In this document: positions 24,201 to 36,103 of the stretch, in pieces
How positions within the stretch are numbered: position 1 is the first letter of the stretch
How the letters are laid out: every line of letters begins with the position of its first letter
Assembly: GCA_012861695.1 (NCBI GenBank)
Contig: JAAOOA010000536.1
Span: 5,001 to 69,000, forward strand
DNA length: 64,000 nucleotides
Direction: 5' to 3'
Source of the DNA: Trematomus loennbergii
Taxonomy: Eukaryota > Chordata > Actinopteri > Perciformes > Nototheniidae
Translations under genes and position numbers: made by a program
The notes under the pieces: model-generated
What the model was told of the DNA's origin: nothing
Databases searched by the model: none
Seen by the model: the letters and a program-made list of their open reading frames with translations, nothing else

Positions 24201-24693
24201 GGTGAAGAAGTCGTTTAGCAGGAACGTTTTGTTTGCTATCGACCTAGCATTTAGCAAAGCCATGCAAAGTTTTCGCTCCGGGCTTGCCGAAGGTGTAGTG
24301 CGTCTCAGCTGACGAAGATGTGCGTGTTGAACGCCGCGCGGGCCGGGAGCAGTCAGTCGGGCAGGAGGAGCTGCCAGCGGGCCCAGAGTCCGGAGCTCCG
24401 GAAAAACGGGGCGAATCCACCGATCCCTCACTGGCGTGCAGCGGGAGGGCCATGACATCCGAGGCGTGGATAATTCACAGAAGAAGCCGTCAGGTATGCC
24501 TTAAGATGGACCAGTGCACCACCACGCTTTCCCCGTCGTCGAAAGCGCTTTCGGCGAGGCAGGATGCAGGTAGGTGGGGATATCCGACAGTAGAGGGGGG
24601 GGACGATTTATGGTTGCCAGATGTAGGTTTGGGCAGCAATATCAACTCCAGTGAGGGTCTGAGGTGGAGGAGAGCTTGGCGATCATAGACGAG
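21274..24693 (-). mobile_element. Near full-length L2-type LINE
   Basis: TGTCA occurs on both sides (21269-21273 and 24694-24698) and the uninterrupted paralog is at about 20940-20960, supporting a target duplication. The 3' end (left) has a TTTGA pentamer tail and the teleost L2 3'-UTR words GTACAGCACTTTGGC and TTTATAAATAAA. The element is about 3.4 kb and encodes endonuclease and reverse transcriptase on the minus strand, broken by frameshifts. Confidence 0.85.
21645..24458 (-). pseudogene. L2 ORF2: AP endonuclease plus reverse transcriptase, frameshifted
   Basis: From the right end: LNARSIANKTFLLNDFF and LTETWV (endonuclease start, about 24250-24100), VLISGDFNVH (about 23880), SDHLPVLFTT (about 23640), then the RT core: FRPISQLPFLSKALERV (about 22780), motif A LDLTAAFDTVDHS (about 22570), motif C YADDVQIYL (about 22280), and the C-terminal HITPILASSHWLPVRFRIDFK (about 21800-21740). 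The pieces lie in at least four different frames or stop-separated segments, so no active protein can be made from the sequence as given. The YADD box and the L2/CR1-style C-terminal block place it in the L2 clade. Reverse transcription would be target-primed at the 3' tail. Confidence 0.85.
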
Positions 24694-24891
24694 TGTCATT
24701 CCAGGGTCACTTTCAAGTCACTGAGTTAAATAATAACTTAAACCCAGACATTAGATACATCCTGCTCGCACTGAACATGGAGGGTTTGTAATGTTTAGAC
24801 ACAGAGTCTGAAATAAAACCTGCAAGTTTCTACTGGGGTTAAAAAAGAATCTCTCTGACACCTCAGACCGTCTGACACTGAGCGGAGCAGG

Positions 24892-25191
24892 TTAACTCGT
24901 AGAGAGATAATGGAGAAGAGAGAACACTTCATCAGCTTCTAGACAAATCCTTAGGTCCAATTCGAGTCCTGCTAATGTTCTATTCGATTCATGCTTATGT
25001 TCGGTGTAAAGACCAGCATCCTCTTCTGTGACCTTCTTTATAACCAGAGAACAGTTTTTTTCAACTCTCAGTCTGTCTGGTTTAGCTTTGGCTTCTTTGT
25101 GAATCTGTCCGTATTCAAACAGCGTCACTGAGCTGCTTAAATCACTGAAGGTCCAGGTAGTACTCTCACACTCATCCTGATCATGAATCAT
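24892..25191 (-). pseudogene. IgV-domain fragment of the IgSF receptor family
   Basis: The minus strand reads DQDECESTTWTFSD, then VTLFEYGQIHKEAKAKPDRL, RVEKNCSLVIKKVTEEDAGL. It aligns to the V exon at 32888-33229. The first cysteine and Trp are kept but the F-strand YxC is YTE, so the disulfide partner is lost; both ends decay into non-homologous sequence. It is a relic, probably from the same duplication that made 19.7-21.2 kb and 24.7-27.0 kb. Confidence 0.75.
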
Positions 25192-25204
25192 ATTTAATTA
25201 ATTA

Positions 25205-27010
25205 ATTCAGTTAATTAGCTTTTAAATCTCTTTGTCTTTTGTTGTTATAAAAAAGCGTGGAAAAACTGTAACGTCTAACTTATGCGTTTGATGCCTTTCT
25301 TGTCTTTGGTTATTCAGTGAAGGTAACTGTGGGCCTTCTTCATCAGCAACACAACAGAGGAAGTTGAGCATGTAAAGATGGCTTAGTTTTAATGCATGTT
25401 AACAACATGGTGGTTCCTCTTTGTATCTTTGCAGATTTATTTTTACTTTTTCTGAGAACTGAAACAGCGTTTCTGTGAAGATGTGGTTAACAGCAGCAGC
25501 AGAGCTCTGCAGGTTTTACCCTCTGATGCCGACCAGATAACCATCAGAAACATTAATAAACTTGTTAGCATCTTGACAGAAGGATAAAGAGTCTGACCAG
25601 TGGCGGCTGGTGGAAAATATTTTAGGTGGGGCTGTGGAAATGGTGATCAAACAATACTAGAGGGGTCCGGGGGATGCTCCCCCGGTAATCTTTTTTGAGA
25701 AAAGACCCCTTAAATCATGACTTCTGGTGATGTTAGAGGGGGGAAGAAGGACAATTTGAGGCTTAAAATATGGAGAAGACTGATCAATACCTCCATAACT
25801 TCAGTGTGGTTAGCTATGAATCTTCCAAAACTTCCAAACACCTTGTCCTGGACATAGTTTCTACAGCATAAACTGTGCAACAGTACAGTAGGCCCACACA
25901 AACTGCAGAACACCGGGGCTTTGGGAACACTGATTTAATTCCCATTTAACCTGTTAAGGGCTTTTTTCCCCCGTTTTTTTTTCACGAAACTGTGTCTCAG
26001 GGCTTCTTAAAATGTAATAAACTATTCATGTGTCCTACTCAGAGGAAAGGCATCTAACTGATGATATGAACCATGTTTACCGAAACAAAACACAAGTCTC
26101 ACAAGAAGCGTCTAAATGAGCCCTGAGCGAAAAAATGCTAACGCACTCTAGGTATAAATCAATCGATATACTTATCGGATATGCAAAACAAGCTTACAAA
26201 CTTAGATTCCACATAATCTAGAAATATAAGTATCATCACTGAGCGATCAGAACTCGCGACAGCGGAAGCAAATACAGACATCACACGATGTAGCTTTAGG
26301 TAGCAAAACATGGAGATATGCTCACCTTTTGCAGAATAACAATTCTGATCAAAAACGAGAAAAACGCAGCTGAAGGTTAATCCATAAATTAATCCAATGT
26401 GTCTGTCACTTTGAAAAATGATTGATGATCCATAATTCCATTTTTATGTCAAAAACTGAGTTTTCATTAGCTGCTAATGATAGCTTCCAGAGTGTAGCTT
26501 CCTGTTTTGTCTCCTTGGATACGAGTCCAAACAACTCACAGACTGCACCGGGCGCTCACGTAGGAGCCTGTGACCATCATATTTGACGACGCTGATTGGC
26601 TGAAATTATGTTTTCGCGCATAGTTTACACGTTACAGATAGCAACAGTCAGCTGCTAGTGGCTGCTGCTGCACTGGTTGAGGGCTCCTCTCTTAGCGCCC
26701 AGACGAGAGAAGGTACACGGGCAAGGCCAGGCAGGAAACATGTGACTTATCAGTAACTTTAGACATCGTAACACAATTTTAAACGATATTTTATTGTAGA
26801 TTATACATTTTACTGATACCAATTATATATATTTACCTTGTTCATTAAAATAAAAATAAAATATATATGTTTTTTAAAATATATTTTTTATTTTTATTTT
26901 TATTTTTATTTTTTAATATGGGAAGAGGTGGGGCGGCGCCCCTAGCGCCCCTAAGGACCGGCCGCCACTGAGTCTGACACAGATCTGCAAAATGGGGTTC
27001 CTTATTCCTG
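25205..27010. repeat. Segment duplicated from 19.8-21.2 kb (second copy, with hAT inserted)
   Basis: Collinear with 19885-20870 on both sides of the hAT at 25598-26970. The duplication gives an empty-site comparison for that hAT. Confidence 0.7.
25598..26970. mobile_element. hAT element, 1373 bp, with perfect 8-bp target duplication
   Basis: AGTCTGAC stands immediately left (25590-25597) and right (26971-26978). The ends are CAGTGGCGGCTGG and its near complement CCGGCCGCCACTG. The uninterrupted paralog near 20845 reads AGTCTGACCAGATCTGC. No transposase is readable, so it is non-autonomous. This is a textbook hAT signature. Confidence 0.92.
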
Positions 27011-27089
27011 ATCTGGGTGTGACTTTCGGATAAACAGTTCAACATTGGTTTGAATCCGACTTAAAGGACACTTTGTTTTATAGGTAACT

Positions 27090-27245
27090 GCCAGAGATGG
27101 GGTCGTTACTCAAAAAAAGTAATATATTACACATTACCTATTACTTTAAAAAAAAGTAATATATTACTTTACTTCGTTACTCTCTACATAAAGTAAATTG
27201 TTACTTTACTCGTTACTTTACTCGTTACTTTACTCGTTTCTTTAC
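27090..27245. repeat. AGTAATATATTAC / TTACTTTACTCG-rich repeat
   Basis: Self-complementary GTAATATATTAC words and four TTACTTTACTCGTTAC-like units, a composition common to a dispersed teleost MITE that carries alternating GTTACT words. Boundaries uncertain. Confidence 0.45.
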
Positions 27246-28451
27246 ATTACTTTTGCAAACCAATTTGTGTATAATGTTTAGACACTGTTTAGCCCTGAGC
27301 CTGTTTTTCAGGTCTCAGGCTCGAAAAATGACATTCCCAGAACAAATGACCATATCTTCCCTTCTAAAAGGGTTAAATTAATCATCTTTTTTCTCAAAGT
27401 AATGATAAACCTGTGAGTTGGATGTAGAAAAGTCAGAATCAATATAGATGTTTTTTATTTTAAAGAAAATTCAGATTTTACATAGTAAAAAACTGTAAAT
27501 TATTGTGTCCGTCCAAAAATCCTTTTTTACTTATAGTGAATACTACCCTTGAATGATGGGTTAGTAGACTAAAAGCTTTAGGAATCCAAAGTACAACATA
27601 TAATAAGTACCCTGTATCAAGATTGATGCAAAACAAGTGACATTTGACCTTTTTAGAGAGGTTTAGCAAAACAAACTCCACCTCTGAGGTGATTTGGGTG
27701 GAAAAGGGGGTTTTACCGTTTCTCTGGAACCCATTGGTCGATTTTGGTGATCGACGTCTCTTTCTGACCGTTAGAGCCAATAGAATCGAAGGGAATTTCC
27801 CCACACACACACATGGTAAAAAAAAGGTGGGGGCTTCGTGCATGCAGTTTTGCATCAGAGCGAACCCATCTCTAGCTCTGATATCTGGAAACGGAAAAGC
27901 AGTTTTAATGCTTATGGATTATCAGAAATCATTTCAAAGGGACACAGACACATTGGATTAACCTATGGATTAACTTCAGCAGCGTTTTTATCGTTTTAAT
28001 GCCATTGAAGACCACTTTTGACCAGACAACGACACAGGTAAGCCATGTTAGCGTTTTTAGCTACCTAGCGCCACATGTTTTGATGTCTGTTTTTGTTTAT
28101 AAAGTCGCAAGTTCGTATAATTGAGTGATAATGTATGTACCCTTCGATTCTGTGTCACCTCACGATGTGAAACGATGTGTTGGATGTGCAGAAAAGATAA
28201 ATAATAAGGTTTTATGAGTGATTTTCGGTGCAGTAATCTGTTAGCATTTTTCGCTCGTTGCTAATTCAGAGGCTCAGTGTTAGCATTGTGGGGTTTTAAA
28301 AAAAGAAAAAAAAAAAGATCAGTTTGATGAGTTTCTTCCCGTTACATGGATATAAAACATTCATAGTTTATTAAATGAACATGCCCTCAGACACTGTTTC
28401 CTGCAAGATGTTGCGGGAGGGCCCCGGTACCGGGTCTCTCGGCTTAACAGG
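27246..28451. other. No gene recognised
   Basis: Both strands show only short frames without family resemblance. The TTAACAGGTTAA near 28443 mirrors TTAACCTGTTAA near 25947, but the latter lies inside a bounded hAT, so they are not ends of one element. Confidence 0.5.
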
Positions 28452-28455
28452 TTAA

Positions 28456-29040
28456 AGAGACCCTATTTTTTGGGGGGGGTTTTCTCTCTCCTGTAGTTTG
28501 TTACATAGGTTTGTATTCATGTAACTGGTCTGCAAAGACTAAAATCCCCCCCCCCCCCCCCCCACCTGCCTGAAACACCTCCATTATGTAGCGTCCACAC
28601 GGTAGTGTGCGTTGAAGCAAGCAAAGCGAAGCGACGGAACCACAATGCAGTTCGGCAAAGCGTGACGTCACCCCATTCAAAGTGAATGGGCAGAAGCGTT
28701 GAAGCTTCAATGCACGCCGCCGTGTGGACGGGCCGTTAGACTCCTTTGTTTACTTACTGAACACAGTGACATCACTATCACTCACGCTTCTATTGGCTAG
28801 CGCTCCAACACATTGTACGTGATAGGCTAAGGGGCGGGACATCTCTAAGCGGTTGACCAATCACAACAGAGCCAGCCAGCTAACTAATCAGAGCAGACTG
28901 GGCTCTGGTTTCAGACAGAGTGTGAAAAAGGTGCTGCTGTTTGTGTACTCTGAGCGCAGAGGAAACAGACTTTTACGCACGGAAATGATGAGGGGAAAAA
29001 CTAGTCTTGTGCGTCTTTTTGTAACGAACATTACACACAC
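28456..29040. mobile_element. AGAG(A/G)CCCTATT-type TTAA MITE, 5' portion
   Basis: TTAA (28452-28455) precedes AGAGACCCTATTTTT. The body matches 35717-35961 and 38660-38765: GTTTGTATTCATGTAACTGG, TTGGCTAGCGCTCCAACACA, GGTTGACCAATCACAACAGA, CAGACTGGGCTCTGG. A 19-base poly-C tract lies at about 28545-28563. The 3' terminus could not be placed. It contains a Harbinger-type MITE. Confidence 0.65.
28587..28735. mobile_element. Harbinger-type MITE, 149 bp, TTA duplication
   Basis: TTA flanks both sides (28584-28586, 28736-28738). The inverted core is GTCCACACGG / CCGTGTGGAC. The related element at 35845 lacks it and reads CTCCATTAGACTCC, an empty site that matches one TTA copy exactly. Confidence 0.85.
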
Positions 29041-29224
29041 ATGAAACGGTCAGTCTGTGGCAGATACAGTGCACAATCAAATGAATAGCATGTAAGTAAA
29101 CACAGGTCAGTATACAGATGATACAGGGAGAACAAAGTACAGACATCTGAAAGAAAGCAATATAAACAATGACACCAGGTGCCCAAAGACGAAATGACCT
29201 CCAGACTCAGATTATAGGAAAGTT

Positions 29225-29310
29225 CAGATAACATATATTTTATTAATCCCGAAAGGTTTTAGTTACAGCAGCATGTAAAACAAAGTATTGCACATAATTA
29301 GACATAACAA
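29225..29310. repeat. LINE 3'-tail-type repeat, third copy
   Basis: Carries ATTTTATTAATCCC and TACAGCAGCATGTAAAACAA, as at 2715 and 4553. Confidence 0.45.
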
Positions 29311-29840
29311 AAACTGTAGAAAATACACAATTAAGAAGAAGAAGGAGGTCACGTGGTGTGATGAAGAGGAATTGCTGCATCAGGTGTTTTTAATGTGCAG
29401 TCTTTTATCTTGTATCCCTGCATCTGTAAACTCAGGTGCATTACAGGTACAGTCAGGTTCTTTAAGAGTGTATCGCCCCCTAGAGGCCTGGAGTGGAAAT
29501 ACAGCTGGAAACACAGGTGTAAATAAATAAGATGAATAATTACATAACTGATTTTATAATAAAAGAAAATACTATTAAAAGTCCTGCAAATAAACCATAC
29601 TGAAGTGAAAATAAAACATTTAAGCAACATTTATTTAAAATAAAAGTGTTGATTGTGCAGTAAAGTTGATCTTAACCCACGTTACTGATGAAAACTCGAC
29701 AGCAGGAAGGTCTGTTTTGATTTCTTTTTAATATATAGAATATAAAATCTTCCTCCAGTGACAAACCAAAAGTAAAACATTTGATCGTAAAAAAAAGAAA
29801 CACCAAAACCTGAGGGTGGTGCTGTCGAGCTGCAGTGTAT

Positions 29841-30034
<194 letters not shown>

Positions 30035-30843
30035 TAGACACACAGACTTCCTCTATGACTCTCCAGAACGCTGAAGAGTACGTAAGTCAAATCAAACTGT
30101 ATCACTTTCTTTGTTGCCTCATACCTGATCCCAGGATATCACCACAGCTCCACTAAATGTGCAACACCTTCCTTGGCTCTGACACAAACTGTATGTTGTT
30201 TACAAAGTGAGAGCCAGGGCAAAGAGAGGTGTTCAACCCAACAAAGCGTTGTGTTGTCAGTGTGTTGGAGATAGAGAGAGAAACACAACTCATTATAACA
30301 TTGATTAAAAGTACTCTTTTTATTTGGATTATATATCATTAAAGCCATAGTAAAAAAAGGAGTAACATATTCCATTAGGACTTAAGCTAATTAAAACATC
30401 CTAAGATACTGGAGGCATTTCAGCTTTAGGAATACATATAGAGTAAAAAGAGAGTATAGTAAATATTTGTATGACTATTGATCAGATATATACAGCATGT
30501 GCAGCAGTTAGGCAGTACAGGTATATATACTGTAGGTATAAGTACACGCTATGCTAATTATAAGACATTATATGAATCATTAATTGAAAACGAGATAAAA
30601 GCATTTATTAAAGTTATTAAATCGACACTAGGGTGAATGATTTCCCCAGAGAACACAATTAACAAAAACATTTGATGGATCATTTTACAATTTAAATATT
30701 TTATGAATTCAACCCAACACTTGTATGTTTGAACATGTGCAGCAGTTACAGTGAGAAGTGAAGGTATAAGGTGTGAGTACAAGTACTGCTAATATTGAGA
30801 TGTTATATACAGAGACTGTAGACTATAGATCAGATATATAACT

Positions 30844-31068
30844 ATGTATGGGAATGTGAGAGCATACTTAAAGGATGTTAAATCAGAAATGAATGAATAT
30901 AATGAGCTATGTTTCCTATCATATGGAGGTGAGTTTCTGAAGGGCCTCTCATGGGGCTCAGGTGTTCTCAGTCATCAGAAATGTTCCAATGATCTCATGG
31001 TTCTCCTGTTTTCTCCTGTAGAATATGAGGAGGTGATGTTTGACAGCATGGACTCTGAGGGGAGTTGA
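30844..31068 (+). other. Possible tail exons of a plus-strand gene (unproven)
   Basis: A 74-codon open frame contains YNELCFLSYGG, then a GTGAGT donor-like site (about 30929) and a TCTCCTGTAG acceptor-like site (about 31020) before EYEEVMFDSMDSEGS and a stop. Spliced or unspliced, it would make a Tyr- and Glu-rich tail. The copy at 62976-63200 keeps it with one residue changed. It sits in the 3' flank of the minus-strand IgSF gene; it may be only non-coding sequence kept by a recent duplication. Confidence 0.2.
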
Positions 31069-31081
31069 TGTTGTTGATCAG

Positions 31082-34000
31082 TCACACAGAGGCAGAAGCC
31101 CCTCCATCGTTTTCATAGTTCACCTCATCTTCATCTTCATCTTCATCATTCTGCTCCTGTCACCATGGAACAGAGACATGGTGAAAACACAGAGCAGAGC
31201 TGGAAAGTAACTAAGTACATTTACTCAGTTTTGTACTTCAGTACATATTTTAAGGACTTTACTTGACTATCATCAGTTAATGCTACTTTACACTTTAACT
31301 GCTCCTTATTCTGGAGCTTCATGTTGAACTTTTTACTCGTCTTCATCCATTCATTTTTATTACACATTCTTGCTTTAACATCTTTTATATTCCTTTTTTT
31401 ATTTGTATTTATTCATTCTTAAATTGAGCAGAAATCACCATCTATGATGTATTATATGACAAATATAACTAGTTAAGCTACCCAGTAGTATGTAAAGTAT
31501 TTTAATAAACCATACATTGCAAATGGAAGTGATACACATTAAAACATCACTTATTATAATCATATATTATATTATTACATTCTGCATAATCAGTACTTTC
31601 AATGTAGGTATATTTGTATTATTAATCATATTTATATATTAGAGTATTTCTACATTGTAGTATTGCTACTTTTAATGAAGTACAATATCTCAGTACTTCC
31701 TTAGTGCCTTGCTCAAGGGAACCACAGAGATACTTCATTTCAACACAACATGCACACTTTACTCCTTTGTTGAATCTTCTGCCTGTCTTATAATCACAGT
31801 TAAATGAAAATAATAATATTACAAACTATTATTTTATATTTAAACTCACAAGGTTTTTTGTCATCCGTTTTTTGCCCCTGAAAAAAACAAAAAGACAAAC
31901 ATGTTGACTTCAGCTTCAACGGTTTACTTTTTCTTTTCTCTTGAATCTATGAACCCTCACCTTTAGCTCTGGTCCAGATGTGGACTGTAACCACGGTGAT
32001 GATGAGAGCTGCTAACCCCACAGACACCATGATGACCCACCACACAGCTGGAAAGAGAGAAGTCCCAAGTGTGAAATATAGTCAGAGGTTTTTAGCTGTT
32101 AAATGTATTTCTTCTCTTCAGTCACTACCTGGTCCTTCTGGATGTTTGCAGTCTGTTTCTTTGTTGTTGTTTTCAGATGTCCATTCATGAATTGGTGGTG
32201 TTCCAGTTGAAAAAAAAAATTACAAAATGATGTGACGTCAAAACCTCAAATCCCAAAAGCATTATCTGTGATTAAATGTGTGATAAGTGATTTTAAACAA
32301 CTCATTATATTCTAACCTGGTTTCTCAATTAAGAGCTTCTCTTTTTTATCATAACCATCTGTCACTTCACATTTCAGAAACTCATTAAATCCCTGATAAA
32401 TGTGAGATGTTGAAAATGTGTTGTTTCATATATTCTTATAACAAGACTGTTAGAAGTGATTTGAAACAGCTCAATCATGTTCTCACCTGAGGACTGAGCG
32501 CTGAAGGGAAACAGATGAACTTCTCCTGTGTTCTTACTAGTTACATTACAAGTAAACAACTCAGACCTTGATGTGTAACTAAAGAGAGAAGTCAGAAATG
32601 TCACAGAGGCAGAGCAGGAAGACTGTGATGTTTATATCTCTGTGATCTTTAACCACATCTTGACCCAGAAGCAGCCACTTCACTGTGTGTCTACACCGTC
32701 CATATGTCGACACAGAGCAGTTTAACGTCACCTCATCATTGTCCTGATGTTCAGTCACTGAAGATGGAGATATTGTGAGAGAAAGACAACAAGATAAATT
32801 AACTTCATCACTGTTATCATTATTATGTAATGATTTAGTATATTGCTCTATAGAGACAGTTTAAAACATCATGATGTAAATACTCACTGGTAACAACAGA
32901 CAGAAAACATCAGAGTCTGGACCTTGTTGTTCTCCTGATCTGAACTGTCTGCAGCGGTAACCTCCAGCATCCTCCTCTGTGACCTTCTTTATAACCAGAG
33001 AACAATTCTCTGTAACTCTCAGTCTGTCTGATTTAGCTTTGGCTTCTTTGTGAATCTGTCCGTCTTTAAACAGCGTCACAGCTGACAGTCACTGCTGGTG
33101 TGTTAGGTGAATCACTGAAGAGCCACTCAGTACTCTCACACTTATCCTGATCATCTATCACATTGTCAAAAGGCAAAGTGACTTCATCTCCAGGTCTGAC
33201 AGTGAGGTAGTATTCTTTCACATCTGCAGCTGTTGGGGGAAAAAATCAGAAATAAATATAGACGTCATAAATGCTGACAGAATAATGATTTATTATATAA
33301 AAAGGTAAAGAGTTAAGTTCTGGTTGATCTGTTTAATGAATCATTTAACGACACATTCAAACCAGAGTTAATTACAGATCCACATAACTAACTGAAGTGT
33401 TCATAGTGAGTGTGACGATCACTTTAAAGATATTGCTATGTGGGTTTTAGTGACCAAGAGTTCACTAAAGTCACCACGTTACAAACACAACTCATCATTC
33501 TCAGTTAAAGGAACAGTACGTAGTAAAGTACCGTTAGTGATATTAGAGCTGTTTTATTTCATGTAATTGGTAAATGGTAAATTGACTGTATTTATAAAGC
33601 GCTTCATCCAGTCTTTCACCCCCTCAAAGCGCTTTACATACAACAAGTCACCCATTCACACCCAATGCATACAGAGCAATGTGCCCCTTGCTCAATGAAG
33701 GGGTTAGAGCCATTTCCCTTTCATCATTATGGTTTGAATGTTTGTCTTATTACTAAAAGGCTTTAGAGGAAACTCTTAACTATTTATTTTTGTGAGTCAC
33801 ACTACGCTTTAAAAGATGTTAGTTTAAGTCTCACTTATTTGCTGTCGGATGTGACGTGCATGTCTATACAGTATGTCTATATGTCTATATATGGCATGAC
33901 ATTGGTTCACAGCTGAGGGTGTGATTAGACAGGAAGCGGTAGAGTCTTTTGACCGTGTTCTTTTAGTTATTTTTGTTCTATTTTGATACGGAGAACTTTT

Positions 34001-34377
34001 AGTTACTTTGAAGCGAGGAAGTTTGTCTTCATGTTTGTATGTCGCCTTGATCAAAGAATAAACCTGATGTGATTCAACGCTACAACGATATCTGCAAAGT
34101 TAGTTTGGAAGCAAAGAGAGGCGCGTCATAACCCACAACCCCGATAGAGGAAAGAGGATATTAAATGTAGAAACTGATTCAAACTCCACGACAGAAGGTA
34201 TCATTCACACACCGTTCCCCATTGGGAGCGACTTGGGGTTAAGCATCTTGCCCAAGGATACATCGATTTCAATTGAAAGACGCCCTCACTACCTTTCATT
34301 AACAGTCGTAAACAGTGTGTGTTCTCTGCATCCTCACCTGGAAAGTGGAGCAGCAGCATCAGGAATGAAGACATCAT
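31082..34377 (-). pseudogene. Teleost IgSF V-C2 type I receptor, frameshifted as given
   Basis: Minus-strand exons with GT-AG sites: signal peptide 34377-34338 (MMSSFLMLLLHFP); V domain 33229-32888 (EYYLTVRPGDEVTLPF, DKCESTEWLF, SLVIKKVTEEDAGGYRCRQF); C2 domain 32757-32487 (TEHQDNDEVTLNCSV, SELFTCNVTSKNTG); a C2-like scrap near 32397-32321; a stalk exon near 32197-32129 (TPPIHEWTSENNN); TM exon 32047-31961 (WWVIMVSVGLAALIITVVTV); a 28-base basic exon 31877-31850; last exon 31156-31082, acidic with VNYENDGGASASV. The V exon has two frame breaks (around GACGCTGTTT and near its 3' end) and the C2 exon one (near ATAAACATCACAG). It belongs to a large uncharacterised fish family of presumed immune receptors. 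Ligand unknown. Decay or sequence error are both possible. Confidence 0.75.
33412..34133. repeat. LTR-like repeat (TGTGACG start), copy 2, inside the IgSF signal-V intron
   Basis: Partner of 18791-19485, with the same AATAAA (about 34056) and the CGTCATAACCCACA end. The left flank (GTGAG) does not match the right flank, so a 5-bp target duplication is not shown. Confidence 0.35.
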
Positions 34378-34904
34378 GATCTTCTGAATTCAGACATTGT
34401 GCTTCTCTCTCGGTCTCTGGCTCTCGACTGTCAGAGTCTCTCCCCTGCTGCTTCTTTAACTAGAACTCAGTACCGATGATGACAGCAGGTAAGCGACAGA
34501 AAAGGGGAAGTTGAATGTGGCAAGATGTTTTCTGGTTCCTCATTTCACCTCCAGTGTTTTTCTTCCGAGAACTGAAGGAGAAGTGTTTCGATGTGAAATG
34601 AGGTTAACACCAGCAGCTCTGAAGGTATGACACCATATAGAAAACCTCAGCTACATATTCAGCTGAACAACAGAGGAATAATTCAGGCCGATATGAGACG
34701 GATCAGTTTGAGCTGACATCCAGTCACTGTGGAGGACCGAGCCAAACTTACATTGAGACACAATCTGGATGTTTATTTAAGATGACTGCATTCCCAGGCC
34801 CTGTGTGTCTCAACACCAAGTGCAGTATGTGGAAAAGATTTGCCACTGTTTCCATCTTTGCTGAATCTGTTTATCTTATTGAAAAATACAGCATGCACTT
34901 GTCA
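34378..34904 (-). promoter_or_regulatory. Upstream region of the IgSF gene
   Basis: Contains the likely minus-strand 5' UTR and promoter of the receptor. A TTCTTCCGAGAACTGAA block (about 34560) is shared with 20134 and 25446. No specific regulatory site could be assigned. Confidence 0.3.
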
Positions 34905-34912
34905 CCCTAGAG

Positions 34913-35458
34913 CAGCGGTGTCAAACTAAAGGCCCGGGGGCCAATTCCGGCCCGCGACTATATTTCATGTGGCCCCGCAAGAGCTTGCAAAGAATATAAT
35001 ATGTTTATTATACGGTTGAATGCCGCTTTACAGAGGCACGTTGTCCATAAACTACATTTCCCACAATGCATCTCATTTTGTGACATGCACACTGAAGAGA
35101 CTTGCTATTTTTGCCCTAGACTTCTGCTTTTCAATATAATACATTATTTTATATATATGATATATTTATATATAGTCTTAAAGTTTTGAACTGGCTTTTA
35201 ATACTAGTTGAACATAACATTTTGATATTTGTATGTGTTTTTATATGTTTTTAGTTATTGTGCTTTGTATTATTGTTTTATTATTTACTCCTATTGTGTT
35301 ATTTTATATTTGTTCCCTGTGCAGCACTTTGGTCAACTGAGGTTGTTTTAAATGTGCTATATAAATAAATAAAGATTGAGATTGAAAGTTACGACCGGCC
35401 CTTTGAGTGCAACCATAATGCTGATGTGGCCCACGATGAAATTGAGTTTGACCCCCCG
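34913..35458. mobile_element. hAT MITE, 546 bp, perfect 8-bp target duplication
   Basis: CCCTAGAG flanks both sides (34905-34912, 35459-35466). The ends CAGCGGTGTCAAACT and AGTTTGACCCCCCG are imperfect inverted repeats; GGCCCGGGGGCC follows the left end. The right third carries an L2-like 3' tail (GCAGCACTTTGGTCAACTGA, TATAAATAAATAAAG), perhaps a nested insertion. Confidence 0.85.
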
Positions 35459-36103
35459 CCCTAGAGGACTCGATACAAAGGAAAAACTGGCACAAATCCA
35501 CGGCTCCACGTCTTCTACCTTCTTCTGGCCATCGCATTTTTGGCGAGACGTTGGAAGTAAAACGAGGTGAATGTAAAAGGGGACATACAATATATATATT
35601 AATGCTGTGTGTTTACATTCTTATTGGCTAGTTTCTCTGAGTTATAGCTCAACATGATTTAAGGGGCGAGCAGATAAGAAGCACACACATTTGTGTATAA
35701 AGTTTAGACACATTAAAGAGGCCCTATTGTGCTTTTGGGGGGTTTCCCTCTCCTGTAGTTTGTGATACAGGTTTGTATTCATGTAACTGGTCTGCAAAGA
35801 CTAACATATCTGTGCTTTTCGCCCCCCCCCCCCCCCCTGCCTGAAATGCCTCCATTAGACTCCTTTGTTTACTTACTGAACACAGTGACATCACTATGTG
35901 ACACTCATGCTTATATTGGCTAGCGCTCCAACACATTGTACGTGATAGGCTAAGGGGCGGGCAGGGCTGCCTTAATGCACGGGCTGACCTGGGCATTAAG
36001 CGTCTGGGCCCAGGGGCCTACGGAGATCGGGGGCCTATCATGAGCCAATAAAAAAAATTAAAATTCTTTTTTTTTTTTTTCGGGAGTTTAAAAAAAATCT
36101 TAA

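Noticed and set aside
25947..28455. TTAACCTGTTAA and TTAACAGGTTAA as possible ends of one transposon
   Set aside because: The left motif is inside a hAT with exact boundaries at 25598-26970 that this pair would cross.
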